Below, piece after piece: positions 1-6,315 of a DNA stretch of 6,460 nt (position 1 is its first letter; every line of letters begins with the position of its first letter). Below the pieces are notes generated by a model. That model was not told the origin of the DNA, searched no databases, and worked only from the letters and a program-made list of their open reading frames with translations. Origin of the DNA: Planctomycetaceae bacterium (GTDB lineage Bacteria; Planctomycetota; Planctomycetia; Pirellulales; Thermoguttaceae). The stretch covers positions 1-6,460 of the forward strand of contig JAIRYX010000038.1 of assembly GCA_031267635.1 (NCBI GenBank), in the 5' to 3' direction. The translations under genes and the position numbers were made by a program.

Positions 1-138
1 TTTGGAAATGTACCGGAATCCGTCGAAGAACATCTTTATAAAATCAAAGACGTTGAACATCTCGACCAGTTCGTTGATCTTGCTTTTGATTGCCAAACCC
101 TTGAAGATTTTGAAAACGCCTTGGAAAGCGGACTTTAA
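1..138 (+). CDS. C-terminal end of an Rpn/PD-(D/E)XK transposase-like protein (5' end outside window)
   Basis: Frame +1 is open from the first base to a TAA at 136-138 and gives 45 residues beginning FGNVPESVEEHLYKIKDVEH and ending in LEDFENALESGL. The pattern of a 'FG-VPE' start, 'I-D-E-LD' helix, 'A-DCQTLEDFENAL' end matches, from memory, the conserved C-terminal tail of Rpn-type recombination-promoting nuclease/putative transposase proteins, which are often multicopy in planctomycetes and cyanobacteria. The catalytic PD-(D/E)XK core would lie upstream and cannot be seen. A competing frame +2 ORF starting at position 8 covers the same bases. Its product is a low-complexity K/I/L run in the first half, so I prefer frame +1 here. 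The reading frame is well supported; the family name is only moderately so. Confidence 0.55.
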   Translation, partial: FGNVPESVEEHLYKIKDVEHLDQFVDLAFDCQTLEDFENALESGL

Positions 139-256
139 AGAACTCGAATCAGTCGTCCGCGAAACGATAGGAGATGATAACATGCCGACTTTGGTGCAAC
201 ATGTTATTGAAACAGGCAGAACCGAATATTCGAACGGCTCGGCTATTGCAGCCCTT
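137..256 (+). pseudogene. Possible remnant of a second Rpn-like gene (linker segment, frame +2)
   Basis: Just past the upstream stop, frame +2 encodes FKELESVVRETIGDDNMPTL followed by VQHVIETGRTE. This resembles the stretch '...MPT-AQ--IE-GR-EG' that in Rpn-like proteins normally lies before the C-terminal tail, yet here it lies after it. The frame then runs straight into the neighbouring repeat element, whose arm supplies the last residues (FYRKGEKVAQRIYNKGF) up to a TAA at 311-313. The simplest reading is a decayed second copy of the family, truncated by the repeat. There is no convincing start or ribosome binding site. It could instead be chance coding in spacer DNA. Confidence 0.3.
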
Positions 257-257
257 G

Positions 258-440
258 TTTTTTACCGCAAAGGCGAAAAAGTCGCACAAAGGATTTATAA
301 TAAGGGCTTCTAAAGACCTGCATTTCTAAAAACAAAATATCGTAACATACGATATTTACGAAAATAATACAGCAAAAAGAGAATGTTTTTTAGAAGTCCC
401 CCCTTTGTGCGTCTTCGTCGCCTTGGTGGTAAAAAATAAG
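258..440 (-). repeat. MITE-like repeat element L1 (type 1)
   Basis: This is a 183-bp element with imperfect inverted ends. The left arm at 259-292 reads ttttaccgcaaaggcg... to ...cgcacaaagg, and the right arm at 402-436 reads cctttgtgcg... to ...ccttggtggtaaaaaa. The interior has a perfect 10-bp hairpin (aaatatcgta / tacgatattt, 335-344 and 348-357, loop aca). Read on the minus strand, it aligns along its whole length with R1 at 6122-6298 at roughly 90% by eye, with 40 bp exact (401-440 against 6122-6161). It encodes no protein. The family resembles the dispersed 'accaccaaggcg..cacaaagg' intergenic repeats seen in planctomycetes and some other phyla. Mobility by a transposase in trans is inference. 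Confidence 0.75.
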
Positions 441-450
441 CTCGACTTAG

Positions 451-614
451 TTTTTTTACCGCAGAGGCGAACAAGTCGCACAAAGGATTTATAATGAAGA
501 CTGCTAAAAACCTCATTTTCAACAAAATTGATCGTTGAAAAATAAGAGCTTACGAATATTTTGGGGAGTTTTTTAGAAGTCCCCCCCTTCGTCGACTTGG
601 TGGTAAAAAATAAG
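451..614 (-). repeat. MITE-like repeat element L2 (type 2)
   Basis: This second element has the same arms as L1 but a different interior. The left arm (451-486) carries 'taccgcagaggcg' and 'cgcacaaagg'. The right arm (about 581-609) reads c7-ttcgtcgacttggtggtaaaaaa and, relative to L1, lacks about 10 bp (tttgtgcgtc). The interior holds an 8-bp hairpin (ttttcaac / gttgaaaa, 516-523 and 534-541). On the minus strand the interior matches R2 (ctccccaaa-tattcgtaagctcttatttttcaac). A 10-bp spacer, ctcgacttag (441-450), separates it from L1, and its reverse complement sits between R1 and R2. No coding potential is credible here. Confidence 0.72.
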
Positions 615-681
615 GGAACAGGGGCGAGCATCATTTTATTATTGCGATTGTCCGCACGATTTGCATTTTTCTTTCATTCCT

Positions 682-753
682 CACGCTCAATACGCTCCGT
701 GTACTCGGTACGCTCAATATGCTCCTTATGCTCAATACGCTCCGTATATTCCC
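682..753. repeat. 9-bp tandem repeat, eight degenerate units
   Basis: The sequence divides cleanly into eight 9-mers: cacgctcaa, tacgctccg, tgtactcgg, tacgctcaa, tatgctcct, tatgctcaa, tacgctccg, tatattccc. The core is 'tacgctcNN', with tails alternating loosely between AA and CG. Because the unit is a multiple of three, frames on both strands stay open and yield S-I-R / S-V-Y style repeats. The predicted peptides have no ribosome binding site or family resemblance, so I regard this as a non-coding minisatellite. Its function is unknown. Confidence 0.8.
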
Positions 754-871
754 GCTTGCCGAAACGAGCGATAAAAACGGGAACGGGATTCCGGTGTTTT
801 CGGTATTATGCGCATATTGTCTCACAGTGGTATTGGAGCGTGTCGATTTCTTTGAGTGTGAAGTTATATTT

Positions 872-945
872 TCTCACAGAGGCACGGAAGCACAAAGGGG
901 TTCTAAAAATAAATAAATTCTTTGCGCCTTCGTGCCTTTGTGAGA
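872..945. repeat. Short palindromic repeat element related to the L/R arms
   Basis: This is a 74-bp element with 27-bp inverted arms (872-898 and 919-945), which I aligned by hand at 22 of 27 pairs. The arms read tctcacagaggcacgg... and ...cgtgcctttgtgaga. The 20-base centre, ggttctaaaaataaataaat, includes 'ttctaaaaa', the same sequence found just inside the arms of L1, L2, R1 and R2. It looks like a minimal member of the same broad superfamily with a different arm sequence. If transcribed, it would fold into one long hairpin. Confidence 0.7.
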
Positions 946-949
946 GATA

Positions 950-1224
950 AAATTTAAAGGAAAAATTCCTACGGCGTAAAAACTTTATTGATTCCATTTG
1001 AACAAGTCCTCATAACTCACAAAAACGTAGCTTTTGCGATAATTTGGGAAAATTTCGGTATTTTTTCCGTATCGCGTCAAAAGGCAAACTATAATCATTA
1101 ACAAAGCAATAGTTTTGTAATCGTTCACCAATGTTTTTTATTTTTCAATAGCATGAATAGAAAAAATTCGTTTCCACCTCATTTTCCTCACAAAACAACC
1201 TCGCAGCAATAGGGATCATAAAAG
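950..1224. other. AT-rich intergenic stretch without recognisable gene
   Basis: No reading frame here has a start, ribosome binding site and composition like the flagellin gene. Short minus-strand frames across 806-997 translate the repeat element and are not credible. A tataat hexamer occurs at 1090-1095, but I see no matching -35 at 16-18 bp. The motif cctca recurs (around 1175-1205) and leads into the inverted-repeat structure that starts at 1225. Confidence 0.6.
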
Positions 1225-1346
1225 AAATAACCTCATTACTTCATTCAAGCAGAATTTGCGTGTGAAAATATAAATGAATGATAAACAATCCAATGAGGTA
1301 ATGAAGTTTGATAGGAGAGGGAATTCATTGGCTACTGAGGTTATTT
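1225..1346. repeat. Nested inverted repeat upstream of flagellin
   Basis: A perfect 11-bp inverted pair, aaataacctca (1225-1235) and tgaggttattt (1336-1346), brackets the region. A second, overlapping pair is cctcattacttcatt (1231-1245) with aatgaggtaatgaag (1292-1306), which matches at 13 of 15 positions. The two pairings share the left arm's cctca (1231-1235) and so are mutually exclusive at that point. This is compatible either with a MITE-like remnant about 120 bp long or with a switchable leader fold if it is transcribed. It lies 183 bp upstream of the flagellin start. Function is unknown. Confidence 0.5.
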
Positions 1347-1397
1347 TGTTAAGAAAATTAGGTAAAATGCGGTTTTGTAGTTCATTCAATTTGAAAA

Positions 1398-1424
1398 TAA
1401 AAAATCAACCGTGAACGGCGACGT
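1398..1424 (+). promoter_or_regulatory. Weak sigma-28-like promoter candidate for the flagellin gene
   Basis: taaaaaat (1398-1405), 11 bp, then ggcgacgt (1417-1424) has the spacing of the FliA consensus TAAAGTTT-N11-GCCGATAA. It keeps TAAA and the last T of the -35 but only about four of eight -10 positions. It would give a leader of roughly 100 nt. Flagellins are commonly transcribed by sigma-28, so a site in this region is expected. I found no good sigma-54 (GG-N10-GC) site. The match is poor enough that it may be chance. Confidence 0.2.
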
Positions 1425-1510
1425 TGTTTCAATGGAAATTTATGATGTGAAGCGGATGGAGAATTTCACTTTACGCCTAAATTTTCGCACTTTCCAACAC
1501 CCAACAAATT

Positions 1511-1521
1511 AAGGTAAAGGG
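1511..1521 (+). promoter_or_regulatory. Ribosome binding site of the flagellin gene
   Basis: The purine-rich stretch aaggtaaaggg has its nearer core (aaggg, 1517-1521) placed 7 nt before the ATG at 1529. This spacing, together with a product that begins exactly like flagellins (SGLYVNTNVNSMTAATNL), fixes the start codon. Confidence 0.75.
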
Positions 1522-1528
1522 TTTTAAA

Positions 1529-4500
1529 ATGTCAGGATTGTATGTTAATACAAACGTCAACTCGATGACAGCGGCAACGAATTTGACGAATAATATGGGC
1601 GGGTTATCCGATGTTTTAACCCGATTGTCCACTGGTTTAAGAATCAACTCGGCGAAAGACGATCCGGCGGGACTCATCGCCAGCGAAGCGTTACGCAGTC
1701 AGATTACCGCCTCGAATGCCGCACTGAAGAACACGCAGCGGGCGAACGGGATGATTGCGATGGCGGACAGTGCGTTGGGGCAAGTCGGCGATTTGCTCAA
1801 CGATATTCGCGGGCTGGTGAATGAAGCGGCGAACACGGGCGCGATGAGCGATGAGCAGATTTCCGCCAATCAGTTGCAAGTGGACGCTTCGCTCGACGCA
1901 ATCGACCGAATCGCGAGAACAACGCAATACATGGGAAAAAATCTGCTCGACGGCAGTTTGTCGTTCCAGACAACCGGCGTGGACAGAAACAGTTTGCAAA
2001 ATCTCAATATTACCAGCGCGAATTTTGGAACTTACGATAAAGTCGGCGTGAATATTGACGTCATTGAAACGTCGAAAACCGCCGCGCAGGTTTTGAATCA
2101 GAGTCATCTGGGAAGCGACGGCGCGATGGTGCAGGTTACCGGAAAGCAAGGTTCGCAAACTTATAGCTTTGCGGCGGGAACTTCGACGCAGAATATTGCG
2201 GAACAGATCAACGCTTACACCGACACAACCGGCGTGCGGGCGTCCGCAGGAAGCGAAGCGACGGCGGGCGTGATCAACGTCACCAGCGCGGGAGCGGACA
2301 ACGATATTATTTTGCAAGCGAAAACGGCGGGATACGACGCCGGAAATTATTCCGTCAAATTCACCGCGGGAGACGCCCAGGGAATTTCCTACCAAATTAT
2401 CCAAGGCGAAAACGGCGCGGCGTCCACCGTCAATTTCCAACTCAAAATGGACGAATGGAAAAACGCTTCCGGAATCGCCGATGAATCATCGCTCGGAATT
2501 TATACAAAACATATTGGCGGCATGGATTTCAGCTCAACGACCGGTTCCAATGTCAAACAAGTGAATTGGGTTTTTGACGCTGCAGCAACAGCCAATGCTG
2601 TAACGGCGGTTTTTGACAAAAACAGCGGAGTTTTAACGATTACCGGAAAAGATGCTACTAACTTAAGCGACACAAATGTGCTTGCCGCAGTGAACGCGGT
2701 AACGGCTCAAACAGGCATAACCGCCGCTACTAGCAGCACTGGCTCTTTTCCGACCATAACTGCAAATCTTGTTACGTACACAACCGATCTCCGCGCCAAT
2801 AACGGGTTAACGCTCACAGCAAAAACCGGCGATAGCTCGCTTAACAATACCGATATTGTTGTGATTGGAAATAGTACCGCCGCTACCGCCGCTACAACAT
2901 TCAATTATGTCGAAACTGCACAAACGGCGTCGGCTGTGCTTGAAAATGGTACTGGTGGTACTAATGACGTTATTCAATTCAAAGCAACGGAAGCCGGTTC
3001 CGCTTATAACGGATACACGTTTAAATTTGTCAATGATACGGCAGCGACCGGCGTAACCGTTGGATTGGACGAACAAAATAAGACTATTACGATTACCGGC
3101 AACCATTCAGGAGCGGCAAGCGGATCAACATTGGCGCAAGTTCGCGACGCCGTCAACGGTTTGAAAAATTCCGAAGGAAAACAACTTTTCGAAATGGAAG
3201 TTTACGCCGCCGACCCGACGAATGATCCTACGGCACAAAGGGTGACAGATCTCACGAAAAACGTTGCGTCCGCAATTGCTACTGGAACCACCAAAACCGG
3301 CACAACATTCGGACAGACCGGAACCGATCACGGTGCGATGATTATTTCTATTGACCAGGCGAGTGCCGCAAATCTGGCGGGAGTTACCGCACAAAATGTT
3401 ATTGACGAGTTTAATAAAGTAGCAAATGCTGAACTTCAAGCGATGTTTAGTTTGACCGGCGTGGAAGGCGCGGGAACGAGTGGAACAGTGTTCCTTGCAG
3501 CGGATGTTTCTACCACATCTCCCACAAAAACGCTTTCCTACAACGCCGCGATGCAAGGCGGAAGTAACGGCAATGTCAGCGACACAACGGCAAAGGAATT
3601 GATTGATTTTATCAATAACGACGCGACGCTGAGTAAACTGTTCAACGCTTCGCTTGCCGCCAATTCGCAATCGGGAAACGGCAAAGTCACGCTCTTCGAC
3701 GAATTTGCGTATTACGGCAACGCTTACGACGGAACCGGTTTGCAATTCCTCGGACCGGACGATTCGGGAAGTATTGAATTCACGACAAACAACAACGCGA
3801 AAAATCAGGAACTAAGCGTTTCATGGACGCCGGATACGCTCGGAAATTCGACCGCCCAACTTGCCGCGTACAACGCCAACGCTTCGTTTTCGCTGGAAGT
3901 GATCGGCGACGACGCGAAATACAGCGATATGGTCGTCCGTTTCAAACAAGTGTTGAACGATCCCGGCGCGAACGCGGTGACGTACACATCCGGTCCGTCC
4001 AACGCCATCGCTTACGGCGATATTTCCACAACCGCAAACGACGTCAACGGCAAGTTCATTTTTGAAGCGCTCAACGGCGGCGAACGTTACAACAACGTCA
4101 CGGTGGACGCGAAAATTGATGGAACGCAAGCGGAAAAAGCGTCGTTTGCGTTTGACGAATCGACCGGCAAATTTTCCATCACGGTTAATGCCGGTAGCGT
4201 GACGTTGGCGGAAGTGATCGACGCATTCAACAAAAGCGAATTGAAAAACTCGTTCAAATTTGAACTGGATTACAGCGATACGACAGGCGGCGCTGGTAAT
4301 CCAATAACAACAGTCAACGACGGCACCGCAGACTTTACCGATCTTCTGGCAAGCGGCGGAACCAAAACGATTGCAAACACCGGACAAACCGGCGGTCACA
4401 CCGGCGGCGTGCTGGAAATCGCATTGTACGGCAGCGCAACCAATACGGGCGTCGCGGCAGAGGATGTTGTGGATTTGGTCAACAACGGCGCGTTAGGTAA

Positions 4501-6004
4501 CACGTTCCGCTTAACCAATTATCCCGGAAGCGATGGAACAGGTACGATTCACGCCCGTTATGATACGGTCGGCGATCAATTCAATCCGTCGGGAAGCGCG
4601 ACGCCTTCCACAAGCAACGGAATACGGATGATAACGTCCAACGCGGTTGAAAAAGGTCACATGGTGATCAATCTCGCCACCGACGCGGCGGGTAATTCCA
4701 CAACGACCGCCGCCGATCTCGTGAATCTTTTTGAAACGCTCACGCCGGAACAAACCAAAGGAATCAGCGTCAGCTTGATTCTTCCCGACGGACAACAATC
4801 AACCGTTTGCGATACAAGCGGCGGCGCGGGAACTTTACAGCCAACCACGTCGAGAGACAATTGCAATTATCTCATCGACAACAACATTTATTTTCAGTCC
4901 GCCAATTCCTCGCAAGTCAACGCAAGACCGCTTGCGGAAATCACCGCGGTCAACGGTCACGATGCGGGGTTTACACTTTTCAGCAAAACCGCCGGCGTTG
5001 CCGACGAAGGCGTTACGCTGGAATATGCCGACGCGTCCACCAATAACGGAAACAAAGAAGCGGTTTATGACGCGGCGGCGAAAAAAATCACGGTCTTTGT
5101 GGATTCCTCAACCACGGCGGGCAACGTGAAATCGTTGATCGAAAACGGCGCAACGACGAAAGATTTGTTCAGCGTGGAATTACGCGGTTCCGGCGCGGGA
5201 CTGGTCGCTCTCAGCGACGACAGCGTCAACCTGACGGGCGGCACGTATGAAACGCAACCGAAAGGCGGCGCGTATCTGCAATGGAATAACAATGACGAGT
5301 CGGGACAGTTGTTTATTGAATCCGTCGAAACCGGTTCCGATCAATTTGTGCAAATCAACGTGATTGCCGGAACATTCAACACGGTGGACGCGGATACCGG
5401 ACAAGCGCAAGAACGTTCTTACGGCACGGATACCGTGGCGACCATCAACGGTCAACAGGCGCAATCGACCGGACGAAACATCTCGCTGAACACGACCGGT
5501 CTTGCGTTTACGGCGACGCTGGGCGAAAACGTTCAAAGCGGCGATTCGCTCGGCTTCGACATTGTTTCCGGCGGCTCAATCTTCCAGCTCGGACAAGACG
5601 TGGTTTCGGCACAACAGGTGCGGCTTGGCATTCCCAGCGTGTTGACCACCGATCTCGGCGGACTTTCCGGGAAACTGTATGAACTCCGTAGCGGCGGACG
5701 CGCCGATTTGTTGGGCGAACAAAGCGTCAAAGTTGCCGACCGAATTGTCAAAGAAGCCATCACGCAAGTTTCGAGTACGCGCGGACGTTTGGGCGCCATT
5801 CAAAAAGCAACGCTCGAATCAAACATCACCACCTTGCAAAACTCGATTGAAGCGTTGACCTCGGCTCGCTCCGATATCATCGACGCCGACTTCGCAACGG
5901 AAAGCTCCAATCTGACCAAATATCAGATTCTCGTTCAATCCGGCTCGCGAGTCCTCGGACTCGCCAACCAACTCCCGCAATACGCGGCGTCGCTGATTGG
6001 ATAG
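1529..6004 (+). CDS. fliC: Giant flagellin with a modular hypervariable centre
   Basis: This is the filament subunit of the bacterial flagellum, exported through the flagellar type III apparatus and polymerised outside the cell. Residues 1-150 are the N-terminal D0/D1 region (NTNVNSMTAATNL, LSTGLRINSAKDDPAGLIASE, NLLDGSL at 138-144). Residues from about 1405 to 1491 are the C-terminal D1/D0 region (RGRLGAIQKATLESNITTLQ, ARSDIIDADFATESSNLTK, end LPQYAASLIG). The N-terminus reads as FliC and not as the junction protein FlgL. Ordinary flagellins are about 270-600 residues, so 1,491 is exceptional. The excess is a Thr/Asn/Gly/Ala-rich central region with a Flagellin-IN-like motif near 198-245 and about nine further recurrences. 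A late 'ATINGQQAQSTGRNISL' stretch near 1320-1340 recalls planctomycete flagellins. The only cysteines are C1094 and C1112. No HEXXH protease motif is present. The frame is intact, ending in TAG. Codon and GC usage shift over about 2578-3540. It has its own ribosome binding site and terminator, so it is probably monocistronic. Confidence 0.95.
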   Translation: MSGLYVNTNVNSMTAATNLTNNMGGLSDVLTRLSTGLRINSAKDDPAGLIASEALRSQITASNAALKNTQRANGMIAMADSALGQVGDLLNDIRGLVNEAANTGAMSDEQISANQLQVDASLDAIDRIARTTQYMGKNLLDGSLSFQTTGVDRNSLQNLNITSANFGTYDKVGVNIDVIETSKTAAQVLNQSHLGSDGAMVQVTGKQGSQTYSFAAGTSTQNIAEQINAYTDTTGVRASAGSEATAGVINVTSAGADNDIILQAKTAGYDAGNYSVKFTAGDAQGISYQIIQGENGAASTVNFQLKMDEWKNASGIADESSLGIYTKHIGGMDFSSTTGSNVKQVNWVFDAAATANAVTAVFDKNSGVLTITGKDATNLSDTNVLAAVNAVTAQTGITAATSSTGSFPTITANLVTYTTDLRANNGLTLTAKTGDSSLNNTDIVVIGNSTAATAATTFNYVETAQTASAVLENGTGGTNDVIQFKATEAGSAYNGYTFKFVNDTAATGVTVGLDEQNKTITITGNHSGAASGSTLAQVRDAVNGLKNSEGKQLFEMEVYAADPTNDPTAQRVTDLTKNVASAIATGTTKTGTTFGQTGTDHGAMIISIDQASAANLAGVTAQNVIDEFNKVANAELQAMFSLTGVEGAGTSGTVFLAADVSTTSPTKTLSYNAAMQGGSNGNVSDTTAKELIDFINNDATLSKLFNASLAANSQSGNGKVTLFDEFAYYGNAYDGTGLQFLGPDDSGSIEFTTNNNAKNQELSVSWTPDTLGNSTAQLAAYNANASFSLEVIGDDAKYSDMVVRFKQVLNDPGANAVTYTSGPSNAIAYGDISTTANDVNGKFIFEALNGGERYNNVTVDAKIDGTQAEKASFAFDESTGKFSITVNAGSVTLAEVIDAFNKSELKNSFKFELDYSDTTGGAGNPITTVNDGTADFTDLLASGGTKTIANTGQTGGHTGGVLEIALYGSATNTGVAAEDVVDLVNNGALGNTFRLTNYPGSDGTGTIHARYDTVGDQFNPSGSATPSTSNGIRMITSNAVEKGHMVINLATDAAGNSTTTAADLVNLFETLTPEQTKGISVSLILPDGQQSTVCDTSGGAGTLQPTTSRDNCNYLIDNNIYFQSANSSQVNARPLAEITAVNGHDAGFTLFSKTAGVADEGVTLEYADASTNNGNKEAVYDAAAKKITVFVDSSTTAGNVKSLIENGATTKDLFSVELRGSGAGLVALSDDSVNLTGGTYETQPKGGAYLQWNNNDESGQLFIESVETGSDQFVQINVIAGTFNTVDADTGQAQERSYGTDTVATINGQQAQSTGRNISLNTTGLAFTATLGENVQSGDSLGFDIVSGGSIFQLGQDVVSAQQVRLGIPSVLTTDLGGLSGKLYELRSGGRADLLGEQSVKVADRIVKEAITQVSSTRGRLGAIQKATLESNITTLQNSIEALTSARSDIIDADFATESSNLTKYQILVQSGSRVLGLANQLPQYAASLIG

Positions 6005-6030
6005 AAACAACGTTCCGAACCATGAAAAAT

Positions 6031-6075
6031 AAAAAGACTTTGGGAACAAATGAGTTGTTCCTAAAGTCTTTTTTT
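6031..6075 (+). terminator. Intrinsic terminator of the flagellin gene
   Basis: A 19-bp stem (6031-6049 paired with 6055-6073) pairs throughout, with a single G-U, and has a 5-base loop, atgag. It is followed by a T run extending to 6075. It begins 27 bases after the flagellin stop codon. The A-rich 5' side means it could also work for transcription arriving from the right. Confidence 0.92.
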
Positions 6076-6121
6076 GTTTCGCGAAGCCATCCACTCGCCC
6101 AACAAACGCGCCTTTATGCCC

Positions 6122-6298
6122 CTTATTTTTTACCACCAAGGCGACGAAGACGCACAAAGGGAGGACTTCTAAAAACATTCTCTTTTTGCTGGACTCTTTT
6201 CGTAAATACCGTATTTTATGATATTTTGTTTTTAGAAATGAGGTTTTTAGCAGTCTTCATTATAAATCCTTTGTGCGCCTTTTTCGCCTTTGTGGTAA
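6122..6298 (+). repeat. MITE-like repeat element R1 (type 1)
   Basis: The left arm (about 6122-6160) runs from cttattttttaccaccaagg to cgcacaaagg, and the right arm (6268-6298) from cctttgtgcg to cgcctttgtggtaa. The interior (cattctctttttgctg, ttttcgtaaata, gatattttgtttttagaaatg) matches L1 on the opposite strand. The central hairpin is weaker than in L1: ataccgta / tatgatat has a C-A mismatch and a G-U pair. Together with L1 it forms a long inverted repeat around the flagellin gene. The frame open across 6022-6339 simply translates the terminator and this repeat. Confidence 0.75.
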
Positions 6299-6315
6299 CA
6301 AAACTAAGTCGAGTT

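Noticed and set aside
258..614. CRISPR array
   Set aside because: The repeated parts are inverted arms about 30 bp long around interiors that are themselves conserved between copies. There are no unique spacers between direct repeats.
561..950. A 129-codon plus-strand frame and overlapping minus-strand frames
   Set aside because: They translate element L2, the 9-bp tandem repeat and the 872-945 palindrome. The peptides are repeat-derived and no start signal is present.
1035..1042. tgcgataa as a sigma-28 -10 element
   Set aside because: It matches six of eight bases, but there is no TAAA-type -35 at the required distance and it would imply a leader of almost 500 nt.
1691..2440. A 249-codon minus-strand frame antisense to the flagellin gene
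   Set aside because: It lies wholly within the flagellin frame, its product is Arg/His/Val-rich as expected of antisense to Asn/Ala/Thr codons, and it lacks a ribosome binding site or family resemblance. The same applies to the minus-strand frames at 3125-3745, 3821-4399 and 5180-5536.
2120..5700. Enzymatic insert in the flagellin centre, such as a flagellinolysin metalloprotease
   Set aside because: I found no HEXXH or other catalytic motif. The region is low-complexity, beta-rich in appearance and made of recurring IN-like segments.
1529..6004. Hook-filament junction protein FlgL instead of flagellin
   Set aside because: The N-terminus (NTNVNSMTAATNL, LSTGLRINSAKDDPAGL) and the C-terminus (ARSDIIDADFATESSNLTK) are of the FliC type.
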